A stretch of 64,000 nucleotides of DNA, taken from JBMNGH01 sp050949725 (GTDB lineage Bacteria > Bacillota > Thermosediminibacteria > Thermosediminibacterales > Tepidanaerobacteraceae). The notes below the pieces were generated by a model. That model had not been told where the DNA came from. It worked only from the letters and a program-made list of their open reading frames with translations, and did no database searches. The stretch covers positions 62,001 to 126,000 of the forward strand of contig JBMNGH010000005.1 of assembly GCA_050949725.1 (NCBI GenBank). The letters are read 5' to 3'. A program made the position numbers and the translations under genes. Below, piece by piece: positions 25,904 through 34,722 of the stretch. Each line of letters opens with the position of its first letter. Position 1 is the first letter of the stretch.

Positions 25904-26866
25904 CTACTTTTTCCTGGCTGCTATATCCGGTTCGACATGAACTATTGCTTTTGAGCCAATATTTGCCTCTTCTATGGTTTTTTCAACCTGAACTGAAATA
26001 TCATGTGCTTTTATGAGCGACATCGATTGGTCAACTTGAATGTGAAGTGATATTACTTTTTGTGTACCATAATCATGGACGTTTATTTTGTGAATTCCTA
26101 CTACACCAGGCACATCAAGGACATTTTCTTTTATATTCATCACGAAATCTTTTTCAGCCGCTTCACCTATCAATTTTGAAGCAGATTCCTTTGCTATCTT
26201 TATTCCTGTATATATTATCAAAGCAGACACTCCCATACCAAAAAGCGCATCAAGTTTGTAATAACCAAAACTCGAAGCAGTTATTGCCACAGCTACTAAT
26301 AATGATGCAATTGCGTCAGTCCGGTGATGCCACGCATCAGCAATGAGGGCAGCTGCATTAATACGCAAGCCTAGTTCTGTTGAAAACCTTGCCATCCATT
26401 CTTTTAATAAGGCGCAAATAAGCATAATAAGGGCAACGTAATAATTCCCCCTAACTGTCGAATTGCCCAGAACCCGCTCATAAGAAGTTGATGCAAACTG
26501 TATTCCGACAATAATTAACATAATAGCTATCATTAGTGTCACCAAAAACTCCATGCGCCCGTGACCATAAGGATGTTTTTCGTCAGCCGGGGAACTTGCA
26601 ATTTTAAAACCGAGTAGTACAACGAGTGATGTAACCACATCAGATGCTGTATGGGCAGCGTCTGCGAGGAGTGAAATGCTATTAAGCATAATCCCCAAAG
26701 TCACTTTTATACCAGCCATAATAATGTTAACGACTATACTGACAAATGCCTCTAAATACGCATATTTTTTTCTCATTTCTTGATTTTTTACATTTTCAGA
26801 CAGTTGTTCGTCATGAACTATTTTTGAAAGAAGGTATTCAGTAATTTTATTAGTAAACCGGTCCAT
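25904..26866 (-). CDS. Cation diffusion facilitator family transporter
   Basis: This is a 320-residue CDF exporter of divalent cations (zinc, iron, manganese, cobalt or similar). Six membrane helices lie between residues 30 and 215. The metal sites are LLADAAHTASDVV in helix 2 and ADAWHHRTDAIAS in helix 5. The C-terminal cytoplasmic domain (IHKINVHDYGTQKVISLHIQVD) is the usual dimer module. HxxxD-type site residues suggest zinc or a similar ion; the exact metal cannot be told. It is a single gene with its own TTAGGTGA ribosome site. Confidence 0.93.
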   Translation of the reverse strand: MDRFTNKITEYLLSKIVHDEQLSENVKNQEMRKKYAYLEAFVSIVVNIIMAGIKVTLGIMLNSISLLADAAHTASDVVTSLVVLLGFKIASSPADEKHPYGHGRMEFLVTLMIAIMLIIVGIQFASTSYERVLGNSTVRGNYYVALIMLICALLKEWMARFSTELGLRINAAALIADAWHHRTDAIASLLVAVAITASSFGYYKLDALFGMGVSALIIYTGIKIAKESASKLIGEAAEKDFVMNIKENVLDVPGVVGIHKINVHDYGTQKVISLHIQVDQSMSLIKAHDISVQVEKTIEEANIGSKAIVHVEPDIAARKK

Positions 26867-26885
26867 GTTTTCACCTAATTCAAAA

Positions 26886-26917
26886 ATAACTTGTAGGCTG
26901 TGACCCCTACAAGTTAT
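26886..26917 (-). terminator. Terminator of the 27-29.5 kb three-gene operon
   Basis: A 12-bp perfect stem (ATAACTTGTAGG / CCTACAAGTTAT) with an 8-base loop is followed on the minus strand by TTTTTG. It closes the regulator/unknown/AAR-like operon ahead of the CDF gene. Confidence 0.8.
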
Positions 26918-26989
26918 GTTTTCTATAAGAACATGGTTAATTTGCTGTCATTTGAAATGATAATAACATAAGACCAAGTTTAATGTCAA

Positions 26990-28072
26990 TCAAATATTTT
27001 GCTCTAATTTTTTCTTCGCATTTTCCTTAACCTTTTTAACATGTTCTTCGGTAACTTTTCTTTCGAAACTCCTAAAACCGGAAAGTTCAAAACCATGCTT
27101 TTTTCCTATTCTGAGTATTTCATCTACCTGTTCAACGGCTAGTTCACGGCCAAGGCTGAAGCTCTCATATCGTCCTTCCAGTGCTAACATCATAGTCTCA
27201 GCCATGCAGGCATAAGATGTTTTGGGCGGAAAACCGAAATTAAAGTTGAAGTTTACATCTCCAGGCACCTGCACAACTCCACCTTCTATAACCAGCACAT
27301 CGTCCCGACTTTCAGCCACTTCCTTTGAAACATCCCTAGGCCGCGCAACATCACAAATTATAGCACCCGGCTTTATATCATCTGCGTTTATTACAGAATT
27401 GATGCTACTCGTCACCGTTATTACAATGTCAGCATTTTTAAGTGCCGCCGGTATACTAGACGTAATCTTTACAGAGAGCCCTGTATCACTAAGTATTTTT
27501 TCGGCTAGTTTTTTCAGCTCATCTGTCTTTCTACCCACAATCGTCATAAACCTGCAGTCTCTTGCCATTATTTGGGCACATACCTTCCCAATGGAGCCTG
27601 TTGCACCGATTATTGCAACTTCCGAATTTTTTAAATCATGACCCATTATTTCTGCAGCCTTCTTCGTTCCTTCTATTGCTGTCGCAACTGTATAGCTATT
27701 GCCAGTTGTTACGGGTATATTCAGGTTTTTTGCTATCGTTATGCCTGCATCTCCTACTACCGAAGTAAATGCACCGAGGCCAATCAATTTAGCTCCTAGT
27801 TTTTCAGCCATCTTACCCGCTTTTATTATTTTATTCAGCACATATTTTTTTGGCAGCACAGACATCTGCTTAGTTGTAAGCATACAGCTAACAAACCAAC
27901 CCTCGATTTCATTGAAGTTGCTTTTCACACCTGTTATATGGGAAACCTTTACCGGAGGAAATAATCTAATAATACCTTCAATCATTCCTTCAGGAAACTT
28001 CTTCATGAAACCAAATTTTCTAAAGACATCATTTATGTCTATCGGATGTATTATAAATGCGAAGTTATCCAC
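26990..28072 (-). CDS. Reductase homologous to cyanobacterial acyl-ACP reductase (AAR-like)
   Basis: This 360-residue protein has a Rossmann loop IIGATGSIG (about residues 154-162) and matches cyanobacterial aldehyde-forming acyl-ACP reductase along its length. It shares GLGAFTSV near residue 98, TTGNSYT near 122, IEGGVV near 262 and YACMAETMMLALEGRYESFSLGR near 287. The Cys in YACMAE (residue 289) aligns with the catalytic Cys of AAR. GTG at 28072 has GGGG eight bases upstream. It is last in a three-gene operon. The acyl substrate is not known; reduction of an acyl thioester to an aldehyde is inferred. Database names such as shikimate dehydrogenase would reflect only the Rossmann fold. Confidence 0.75.
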   Translation of the reverse strand: MDNFAFIIHPIDINDVFRKFGFMKKFPEGMIEGIIRLFPPVKVSHITGVKSNFNEIEGWFVSCMLTTKQMSVLPKKYVLNKIIKAGKMAEKLGAKLIGLGAFTSVVGDAGITIAKNLNIPVTTGNSYTVATAIEGTKKAAEIMGHDLKNSEVAIIGATGSIGKVCAQIMARDCRFMTIVGRKTDELKKLAEKILSDTGLSVKITSSIPAALKNADIVITVTSSINSVINADDIKPGAIICDVARPRDVSKEVAESRDDVLVIEGGVVQVPGDVNFNFNFGFPPKTSYACMAETMMLALEGRYESFSLGRELAVEQVDEILRIGKKHGFELSGFRSFERKVTEEHVKKVKENAKKKLEQNI

Positions 28073-28099
28073 GAACATCACCCCGTTTTTTATTTCCTA

Positions 28100-29002
28100 T
28101 CACCGCAAAATTTCAATCCTCGGCGTAAACCCGAGCTTATCAAGTAACATATCGTAATCATTTGGTTTTAGAGACTTGTAGGGTTTATCAGCAAGAGATA
28201 CCAGAATGCCCTCCATAACATTAGTTCCGAAAGACCTCCCATCCAGTTTCGGTGTTGTCGTAATCAGCATTTTTGCCCCTCTATCCTTTAACATCTCGAC
28301 ATCTTGTAGTGTAACAGTATTTGTTATAATGATTTTGTCTGGAATTTCTGGTGGCATATACCTTTTGATAAAATGGAAATCACCGGCTATTATATCTGCC
28401 TTATCGTAAAAACTTCGGAATTTGGTATGTGCCTTTTCCTGTTTTTGGCCGGTAGGATAAATCATACTAAATGGGAGGATACAAACGACAGGAGCAATTA
28501 CTGTCGCTACTATGTAAAGACCTCTCAACGAAGGAATCGGAACTGGTACTCCTAGCGCAAAAGCAAGGTCACCCAAAACCAAATTACAGCCTGTCTCCTC
28601 CAATGCTTCAGCCATACCAAACCTATCCATGCCAGATACCAGGAGAACATTTTTGTCTTTAAAATCTATTACATTTTCGTCAATAAGATATTTTATCACT
28701 TTTCTTTCAAGGGTGTCCTTCAGACCAGAACCGTCGACAATCGGTGAAATCTTTGCTGCACGTGCAATTTTTGCCGCTTCTCTGAATGTGTATCTCTTGT
28801 TGCCAACACACATATAGAGGTCTATTCCACCCATGCCAAAAGCACTTACTTTTCCATCCATCTCCTTTACAATCTTTATTGCCTTATTGATATCGCCATC
28901 TGTACCAGTGCGCTCTATAATAAATCTTTCTCCTAAAATATCCATCTCAAGCTTATGATCCCTTTTTGATGACCCTATGCTTACACTTAGCACATGCTTC
29001 AT
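28100..29002 (-). CDS. Conserved protein of unknown function (partner of AAR-like reductase)
   Basis: This 300-residue protein has no domain I can name with confidence. It shows a Rossmann-like centre (NVLLVSGMDRFGMAEALEETG near residue 140), GMGGIDLY near residue 56 and a PPEIPDKIIITNTVT block near 217. I recall relatives labelled quinate 5-dehydrogenase, but nothing here proves that activity. It overlaps the upstream regulator by four bases and is followed 28 bases later by the AAR-like gene, so the three are one operon. AAGGAGGAAGGGTC precedes the ATG. Confidence 0.65.
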   Translation of the reverse strand: MKHVLSVSIGSSKRDHKLEMDILGERFIIERTGTDGDINKAIKIVKEMDGKVSAFGMGGIDLYMCVGNKRYTFREAAKIARAAKISPIVDGSGLKDTLERKVIKYLIDENVIDFKDKNVLLVSGMDRFGMAEALEETGCNLVLGDLAFALGVPVPIPSLRGLYIVATVIAPVVCILPFSMIYPTGQKQEKAHTKFRSFYDKADIIAGDFHFIKRYMPPEIPDKIIITNTVTLQDVEMLKDRGAKMLITTTPKLDGRSFGTNVMEGILVSLADKPYKSLKPNDYDMLLDKLGFTPRIEILR

Positions 29003-29532
29003 GACCCTTCCTCCTTGATGCTTTTAATTACGGATCTTAAATTGTCCGGATCTACATATACATCGCTTGTTATGGGAGATTCGCCAATAACAATTGGTAT
29101 TACTTCATTGTTTAAAAGCGCTCTGAAAAGTTTCAATCTCTGATCTGATCCAATCATTATTACAACATCATACTGCCTAGCTTTATAAATAAGCCCCATA
29201 ACTTCGTTTAAAAGCTCAATCCCTGTTTTTTGAGATACAAAATCCCACCTCTCACGGTTGTTCATTATAAATGTAAACTCGACACCTTCATTTCTACAAA
29301 CCTGTCTTAGTTGGTCTGTATTCTTAACGGGAAACGCAACCAGAGCCATTGTCTTGCCTTTCCTCACCTCTCCCAGGTTTTCCAGTCTTGATATAAAAGT
29401 CCTGTCTATGCCAAATCTTTTCGCAACTTCCGCCTGTGAATGACCTTGACGCCTCATACTAAGCATTTCTTCTATTGTATCAACAATTTTGAGCTTACTT
29501 ATAAGTTTGTCACCTACCCTCACCAGGTCCAT
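28999..29532 (-). CDS. HTH transcriptional regulator of the AAR-like operon
   Basis: This 177-residue protein has a helix-turn-helix at about residues 25-55 (GHSQAEVAKRFGIDRTFISRLENLG), then an alpha/beta domain of about 115 residues that could bind an effector or be a degenerate enzyme fold (YDVVIMIGSDQRLKLFRALL). It is first in its operon and overlaps the next gene, so autoregulation is likely. The AGGAGGAGTCTA before the ATG is a strong site. The ligand is unknown; an acyl or lipid compound is a guess from the neighbour. Confidence 0.7.
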   Translation of the reverse strand: MDLVRVGDKLISKLKIVDTIEEMLSMRRQGHSQAEVAKRFGIDRTFISRLENLGEVRKGKTMALVAFPVKNTDQLRQVCRNEGVEFTFIMNNRERWDFVSQKTGIELLNEVMGLIYKARQYDVVIMIGSDQRLKLFRALLNNEVIPIVIGESPITSDVYVDPDNLRSVIKSIKEEGS

Positions 29533-29594
29533 TAGACTCCTCCTTTGTGCACAGTTTTGTGCTCAATAATTATTTTATACCTTACAATAAAAAA

Positions 29595-29624
29595 AATCAA
29601 GAGAATTTAGTTCTTCTCTTGATT
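29595..29624 (-). terminator. Terminator of the Gfo/Idh gene
   Basis: AATCAAGAGAA and TTCTCTTGATT form an 11-bp stem whose 5' arm includes the end of the reading frame. It is followed on the minus strand by TTTTTTTT. Confidence 0.85.
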
Positions 29625-30758
29625 CGTGTTCATCTCCATCTTTAGAGCTGTTTCCAATGCTTTTTTGGCATCTTCTAGTGTCACATCAGGGCTTGCCTTT
29701 TTGCCTAATAAAACTGATGCGAGATCCGTAATCCCCTCTAAAACAGATGCCCTATAAACCTCCCACCTGTCTCTGTTCAACCTGTAAATCAGCTTGTAGC
29801 GCCCATCAGCGAAATATCCTTTTCCTCTTCCCTTTAAATTCCGTTCACTTTCACCAAATTTCTTAAGCTGCCGCATTTCTAAAACTGTATCAATACTACA
29901 CAGGTAGCGCCTTGCTTCTTTTAGAAGGTCATCTGTCAAGTATTTCCCCATATCAGATGTCAACAATGCATCGATTTCCATTTCAATTGGAATCCACCCG
30001 TTCAATTGCACATAAGCCCGTTCAAAAACAGCATAAAAGTTTGTCTTTTCAAAAACCTCAGGTTTTGTAAAACCATGATAATAGCTCACTAAAGTACTGT
30101 TATGGACGGCGGTCCCGGCAACTCTGTCTATTAAATTATACCTGTCCCTATTTATCTTTATTGCCTGCACTGTTGAGGGTTGACCAATCAGCCATTGTAC
30201 AAGGTCAATAAAATGGACACCGTGTTCGACCCAGATGCCTCCGCTCTTATTGGGATCCCAGAACCAATGATCTGCCGGCAGAGTGTCATCATGAGCATAG
30301 TTTTCAAGAAATACACGTTCTGGAAGTCCAAACACCTGCGTAGTAAAAAGGTTCTTTAAAATTAAATATAAGGGGTTGCGCCTCATGACAAAATCGACGG
30401 TTGCAACAACGCCTTTTTTTTGACTCAGCTGTATGAGTTCCTGCATTTGTTCTAACGTGATTGAGCCAGGCTTCTCGAAAAATACATGTTTCCCAGCTTC
30501 CATTGCTTTCTTTCCCAGCTGAGCATGAAGAAATGGAGGAGTTGCAATTATAACTATTTGAATGCTGCTGTCAGAAAAAATATCCTCTGCTCTATCATAA
30601 ATATTTGAGATATTAAACGTTTCATCAGCCTCTAGTCTCATCTCTTGCCTTATATCTGCTGCAGCTACCACCTCAACTATTCGTGATCTTTCAAGTGATT
30701 TCAATATTATTTTAGAAAAACCGCCAAGCCCAATTATTCCTGCCTTTAATTTCATCAT
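29607..30758 (-). CDS. Gfo/Idh/MocA family oxidoreductase
   Basis: This 383-residue NAD(P)-dependent sugar-type dehydrogenase has the N-terminal Rossmann motif GIIGLGGFSK, the EKPGSIT catalytic lysine segment (FFEKPGSIT near residue 94), and the WVEHGVHFIDLVQWL His-containing active-site helix typical of the family. The C-terminal 100 residues are an extra charged region without a clear fold. Its substrate cannot be read from sequence. It lies alone, with a gap of about 110 bases to the next upstream gene and a strong terminator downstream. Confidence 0.8.
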   Translation of the reverse strand: MMKLKAGIIGLGGFSKIILKSLERSRIVEVVAAADIRQEMRLEADETFNISNIYDRAEDIFSDSSIQIVIIATPPFLHAQLGKKAMEAGKHVFFEKPGSITLEQMQELIQLSQKKGVVATVDFVMRRNPLYLILKNLFTTQVFGLPERVFLENYAHDDTLPADHWFWDPNKSGGIWVEHGVHFIDLVQWLIGQPSTVQAIKINRDRYNLIDRVAGTAVHNSTLVSYYHGFTKPEVFEKTNFYAVFERAYVQLNGWIPIEMEIDALLTSDMGKYLTDDLLKEARRYLCSIDTVLEMRQLKKFGESERNLKGRGKGYFADGRYKLIYRLNRDRWEVYRASVLEGITDLASVLLGKKASPDVTLEDAKKALETALKMEMNTNQEKN

Positions 30759-30870
30759 ATACTTCTCCTTACATGCGTCTTTTGGTTGATTAATACTCCT
30801 CTTTAAATATGTTGTTCAATTTAGCGTAAATAATGTAACTGCAAAGGAATAAACGGGTATAAGCATTGCT

Positions 30871-31833
30871 TTAGTGCCAGGGGTCTTTAGGAAACCTGGT
30901 TATAATCTTCTTGAGCGTCCTCAGGTCTTCTGGAGCATCATCATGAAACATACCCTTTTTTAAACCTTCGAGCCTTCTTCTACCATATTGTGTACTTAGT
31001 TCCATCTCTTGTGTTATTCTCGAAATCGTCTTGTTTCTAGCCTTTTCAAGGGAATCTATGAGATTTTCACCGTCATACAACCGGTTTTTAAACTCTTCTG
31101 TTAGATAGTAAGAGGCCATATATGTCAGCGGATTACCGCAAATTCCGCTCCTTGTAATGCCGAAGACCTCAGGTAATTTTTTTGATATTCCGATTTCAAT
31201 CGACCACTTGAGCTCTTCGGTTTCTCTCTCAATGCATGCCCTTAAAGTCTTAGGAGTGCACAGACCATAGTTGTTTAGACTTCTTATAATAGCGTGCTCA
31301 ATCGTATGTGCCTTTTCAGGCTCAATCTCACCGCTAAATCTGCCGGCTATTGCAACATCTTGACCCGTTTCATATTCAAAACCGTATATGGTTATTTCAA
31401 TATTTTTTCTGTCCAAGCCGAATGACGTATACCCACCTGTCGGATACCACCCGGCTCCGCAAATTGCTGGATATCCTGCTTCACGCAGTTCATCTATATC
31501 TATTTTTTCTAAACCTTTCGCCTTAAACATTCCATCTCTAAATATTACACTTTTTGCCTTACACCTTTCCCGTCCAACAACTTTTGCAAAAAGTGCCCTG
31601 CCTCCTTCATTTGTGATTTTATCTGTCCACAAATCCTCAATTCTAGAATGTACACCAACAGGATAAAAGGTTTCATCATCGGCAGAAATAGGGAAAACAA
31701 ATACCTCCCCACCCACACCTATGTCTATTAGCATTTTAGAAAAAACCGGGTCAAGGAAAATACCTTGCAGGTTACCTCCATCCGGCTTTGGGAGTACTCC
31801 GTTGATAACAGGTATAGCAAATAAATTCAACAA
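30871..31833 (-). CDS. Conserved protein of unknown function
   Basis: I do not recognise this 320-residue protein. It starts at a TTG with AAGGAGG six bases upstream, just past dusB. Notable points are KPDGGNLQGIFLDPVF near the start, CGAGWYPTGGYTSFGLDR at about residue 145, and HTIEHAIIRSLNNYGLCTPKTLRACI near residue 195, which holds a His/Glu/His arrangement that could bind a metal. There are no membrane helices or signal peptide. It is downstream of dusB, with 26 bases between the genes, and may share its transcript. Confidence 0.6.
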   Translation of the reverse strand: MLNLFAIPVINGVLPKPDGGNLQGIFLDPVFSKMLIDIGVGGEVFVFPISADDETFYPVGVHSRIEDLWTDKITNEGGRALFAKVVGRERCKAKSVIFRDGMFKAKGLEKIDIDELREAGYPAICGAGWYPTGGYTSFGLDRKNIEITIYGFEYETGQDVAIAGRFSGEIEPEKAHTIEHAIIRSLNNYGLCTPKTLRACIERETEELKWSIEIGISKKLPEVFGITRSGICGNPLTYMASYYLTEEFKNRLYDGENLIDSLEKARNKTISRITQEMELSTQYGRRRLEGLKKGMFHDDAPEDLRTLKKIITRFPKDPWH

Positions 31834-31857
31834 AATATTCCTCCTTGGCGACAATAT

Positions 31858-32841
31858 TTATTTTATAATGAATTTGGATAAAAAATAAAATTCCAATGTT
31901 TCTTTTATATCCTTAATACTGTCACTGTTCTGAATTACTCTTTTGACATTAGCGGAATGGGGCAAACCTTTCAAATACCACGCAAGGTGTTTGCGCATCT
32001 CTAATACACCCACACGCTCACCGTGGAAATCAAGTGCGCTGTCAATATGAGACATTATTATGCGTAATCTTTCTTCAATACTCGGCATAGGAATTTTTTC
32101 ACCTGTCTTTAAATAATGTTTTATCTGTCTAAAAATCCACGGCCTTCCTAATGCCCCTCTCCCTATCATTATCCCATCACATTTCGTCTTATACAACATC
32201 ATTTCAGCACTTTCAGGGTCGACTATATCTCCATTTCCCACAACAAATATTGATACTGCCTTCTTTATTTCTTTTATTATATCCCAATCCGCTTTTCCTG
32301 TATAAAAATCCTCTCTCGTTCTCCCATGTATTATGATGAGGTCTGCGCCGCTCTCCTCTGCCATTTTTGCAAATTGGACTGCGTTTATATTGCTATTATC
32401 CCATCCTTTTCGAATTTTTATAGTGACAGGTCTGCCGTCTGCTGCCTTAACAACACTTTTTATTATTTCCGATGAAAGTTGCGGTTGCTTCATCAAAGCA
32501 CAACCATCGCCGTTTTTTACTATTTTAGGGGTCGGACAGCCCATATTAATATTTATAAAATCGAATGGAATAGGATGGATAATCTTTACGGCCTCTAAAA
32601 AAACATTCGGTTGGTTTCCAAAAAGCTGAACCCCTATAGGATGCTCTCGTTCATTGACAGAAAGCAGCTTTTTTGTCTTTTTATCACCGTAAAATATACC
32701 CCGCGTGCTTACCATTTCCGTAATTAAAATATCTGCCCCGAACTGTTTACACAGACATCTGAAAGGTTGATCCGTTATTCCGGCCATTGGTGCCAAAAAT
32801 AAAGGCGGGCTATCTATTTTTTTAATTCTTTCTACGAACAT
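31858..32841 (-). CDS. dusB: tRNA-dihydrouridine synthase (DusB family)
   Basis: This flavoenzyme reduces uridines in the tRNA D-loop. The TIM-barrel protein of about 327 residues has the FMN and catalytic motifs LAPMAGITDQPFR, NMGCPTPKIVKNGDGCAL (active-site Cys) and the phosphate-binding GIMIGRGALGRPWIF. ATG at 32841 has TTTGGAGG six bases upstream; a longer frame begins ten codons earlier. Its order after coaX matches the ftsH-coaX-dusB run of Bacillus. Confidence 0.93.
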   Translation of the reverse strand: MFVERIKKIDSPPLFLAPMAGITDQPFRCLCKQFGADILITEMVSTRGIFYGDKKTKKLLSVNEREHPIGVQLFGNQPNVFLEAVKIIHPIPFDFININMGCPTPKIVKNGDGCALMKQPQLSSEIIKSVVKAADGRPVTIKIRKGWDNSNINAVQFAKMAEESGADLIIIHGRTREDFYTGKADWDIIKEIKKAVSIFVVGNGDIVDPESAEMMLYKTKCDGIMIGRGALGRPWIFRQIKHYLKTGEKIPMPSIEERLRIIMSHIDSALDFHGERVGVLEMRKHLAWYLKGLPHSANVKRVIQNSDSIKDIKETLEFYFLSKFIIK

Positions 32842-32868
32842 TTGTGCCTCCAAAAGTTTGACATTAAG

Positions 32869-32901
32869 CAACGAGGGAAAACTTAAGGTTTTCCCTCGTT
32901 G
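32869..32901. repeat. 14-bp perfect inverted repeat at the coaX stop
   Basis: CAACGAGGGAAAAC and GTTTTCCCTCGTTG pair around a five-base TTAAG that contains the coaX stop codon. On the minus strand there is no U-run, so it is a strong hairpin between coaX and dusB more than a normal terminator. It might stabilise the upstream mRNA. Confidence 0.7.
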
Positions 32902-33677
32902 TGATCTGTGTTTTTATTTTTTTCATATAATAGTCTTAAGCCATCAAGAGTAAGCATCATATCGACAGCATCGATTTGGCTTGTCTCACTGCAGATCAGT
33001 TGAGCAAGACCTCCAGTTGCAACTACAAATACCCGTTCACTGCCAATTTCTTTTTTAATTCTTCTTACAATTTCATCTACCATACCTACATAGCCGTAAA
33101 AAATCCCGGCCTGCATACTTGAACCTGTATTTTTCCCGATAATATTTTCTGTTTTTTTAACTTCTACTCTATAAAGCCTGGCAGCGTTCTTAAAAAGGGC
33201 TTCTGTAGAAATACCTATACCGGGGGCAATGGCGCCTCCGAGGTAATCCAACTTATCTGTTATGACATCAAAGGTCGTAGCAGTTCCAAAATCTACAATA
33301 ATTACTGGACCACCGTATTTATGATACGCTGCAATTGCGTTTACTATTCGGTCAGCACCTACTTCCTTCGGGTTATCGTATTTTATGTTTATTCCAGTTT
33401 TTATACCAGGGCCAACTATCAAGGGCCTTATGGAGGTATATTTCAAAAGCATTTTTTCTAGAATTGGAGTAATTGTAGGCACTACAGAAGCAACAATTGC
33501 GCCCTCTAAATCGATCAGCTCTATACCTTGCTCCTTAAGCAAAAGTTTGAGTTTGATCCAGTATTCATCCTCAGTCTGCTCTTTGTATGTGGCTACCCTC
33601 CAAAATGCGACAAGTACTTCGTTATGAAATACCCCAAATACTATATTTGTGTTTCCCACATCTACAGCTAAAAACAT
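32883..33677 (-). CDS. coaX: Type III pantothenate kinase
   Basis: This enzyme phosphorylates pantothenate, the first step to CoA. Residues: the N-terminal LAVDVGNTNIVFGV ATP loop, GADRIVNAIAAY and the catalytic DFGTATTFDVI, in 264 residues. ATG at 33677 has AAGGTGA upstream; the longer frame overlaps the ECF gene and has no family match. It follows the ECF S component by only four bases, suggesting uptake and use of pantothenate as one unit. Confidence 0.94.
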   Translation of the reverse strand: MFLAVDVGNTNIVFGVFHNEVLVAFWRVATYKEQTEDEYWIKLKLLLKEQGIELIDLEGAIVASVVPTITPILEKMLLKYTSIRPLIVGPGIKTGINIKYDNPKEVGADRIVNAIAAYHKYGGPVIIVDFGTATTFDVITDKLDYLGGAIAPGIGISTEALFKNAARLYRVEVKKTENIIGKNTGSSMQAGIFYGYVGMVDEIVRRIKKEIGSERVFVVATGGLAQLICSETSQIDAVDMMLTLDGLRLLYEKNKNTDHNEGKP

Positions 33678-33681
33678 GGGC

Positions 33682-34203
33682 TCACCTTCTGAACTTCTTG
33701 AGAGTTTTGCATATAACCAACGTAATTGCAACTGCCACAAAAACCTCCGGTAAACCGTGCGTGAGCGCAACGCCGAGTGCAACCGGTGCCGCAATATATC
33801 CTCTGAGCACTGCAAGACCCATTACACCTATAGTGTTCACTGCTGTGCCTAGGACAGCTGCAACTGCAACATTTTCTGTAATTCTATAAGAGACGTATGC
33901 TGCTAGCCCTATTAGTATTCTCGGCAATATTGCGATCAAAGGATCTTTGAATAAAGGGTTTGCTGCTTGTAGAAAGCTGTAAAGGCCGAATATAAGCCCC
34001 GTAAGGGTTCCAACTAACGGTCCTTCCAACAATCCTCCAATTATAACAGGTACATGCATAATGGTGGCATGCCCGGCCGCAGTAGGTACTGGAATGAAAC
34101 CTAGCGGGGTAACGGCAAGCACCACAGTCGCTGCTCCCAGAAGACCGGTTACTGTAATTGTCCTCGTTTTCCATCTCCTGGAAGCTACTAACTCTGTTTT
34201 CAT
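33682..34203 (-). CDS. panT: ECF transporter S component, probably for pantothenate
   Basis: This 173-residue membrane protein with five or six helices matches ECF substrate-capture subunits (PIIGGLLEGPLVGTLTGLIFGL and PRILIGLAAY blocks). It would work with the shared EcfA/A'/T module encoded elsewhere. The adjoining coaX makes pantothenate a good guess, since PanT is commonly linked to coaX in Firmicutes; sequence alone does not fix the vitamin. GGAGGTGAAAAA precedes the ATG. Confidence 0.75.
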   Translation of the reverse strand: MKTELVASRRWKTRTITVTGLLGAATVVLAVTPLGFIPVPTAAGHATIMHVPVIIGGLLEGPLVGTLTGLIFGLYSFLQAANPLFKDPLIAILPRILIGLAAYVSYRITENVAVAAVLGTAVNTIGVMGLAVLRGYIAAPVALGVALTHGLPEVFVAVAITLVICKTLKKFRR

Positions 34204-34307
34204 TTTTTCACCTCCGTTCCGGCTCCAATGGATGCCGGACGTTAAATTTTTTCACTTATATTTTATCAATCAAAAAACTAAAAATCAACATTTGTAAAAA
34301 AGAGAAA

Positions 34308-34332
34308 GGCCTTCAGTGAATACTGAAAGCCC
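34308..34332 (-). terminator. Terminator after arsR
   Basis: On the minus strand GGGCTTTCAGT and ACTGAAGGCC form a near-perfect stem followed by TTTCTCTTTTTT. It closes the radical SAM-arsR operon ahead of the ECF gene. Confidence 0.8.
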
Positions 34333-34361
34333 TATTCCGGATCGTGCTAAAATCAAGAGGC

Positions 34362-34673
34362 TTAAGTTCCTTCAAGCGCTTTTTTTCTCAAATTAAGCAG
34401 CATCTTATCCAAATATTTTACAAACTCACAAACTGACTCGTCTTTTAAGCTATAAAAAACGAATTTGCCTTCCTGACGGCTTTTTAATATTCCGCTGTCC
34501 CTAAGTGTTTTTAAATGATTCGAAATATTGGCCTGTGAGCAACCGAGTTCTTTTACCAGTTCGCTCACTGTCTTTTCCTCTTCCATTAATGCCATTATGA
34601 TCTTTAACCGAGTTTTATCTCCAAAACCCTGTAAAAACTGAACTTTATACTCCTGAAGGCTCTTAAAAATCAA
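34362..34673 (-). CDS. ArsR/SmtB family transcriptional regulator
   Basis: This 103-residue winged-helix repressor has the ArsR signature LMEEEKTVSELVKELGCSQANISNHLKTLRDSGILKSRQEGKF at about residues 28-72. There is a single Cys in the recognition helix (GCSQAN) and one near the C-terminus (CEFVKYL), fewer than in classical metal sensors. Start TTG with GGGGG upstream. It is second in an operon behind the radical SAM gene and probably regulates it. The inducer is unknown. Confidence 0.9.
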   Translation of the reverse strand: MIFKSLQEYKVQFLQGFGDKTRLKIIMALMEEEKTVSELVKELGCSQANISNHLKTLRDSGILKSRQEGKFVFYSLKDESVCEFVKYLDKMLLNLRKKALEGT

Positions 34674-34722
34674 TGTTGGGCCCCCTTTTCTAAATCTTGA
34701 AAGCGCACAGATATCACATACA

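Noticed and set aside
33884..34174. Second minus-strand ORF within the ECF S component
   Set aside because: It is another frame of a well supported membrane protein gene and shows no hydrophobic or family pattern.
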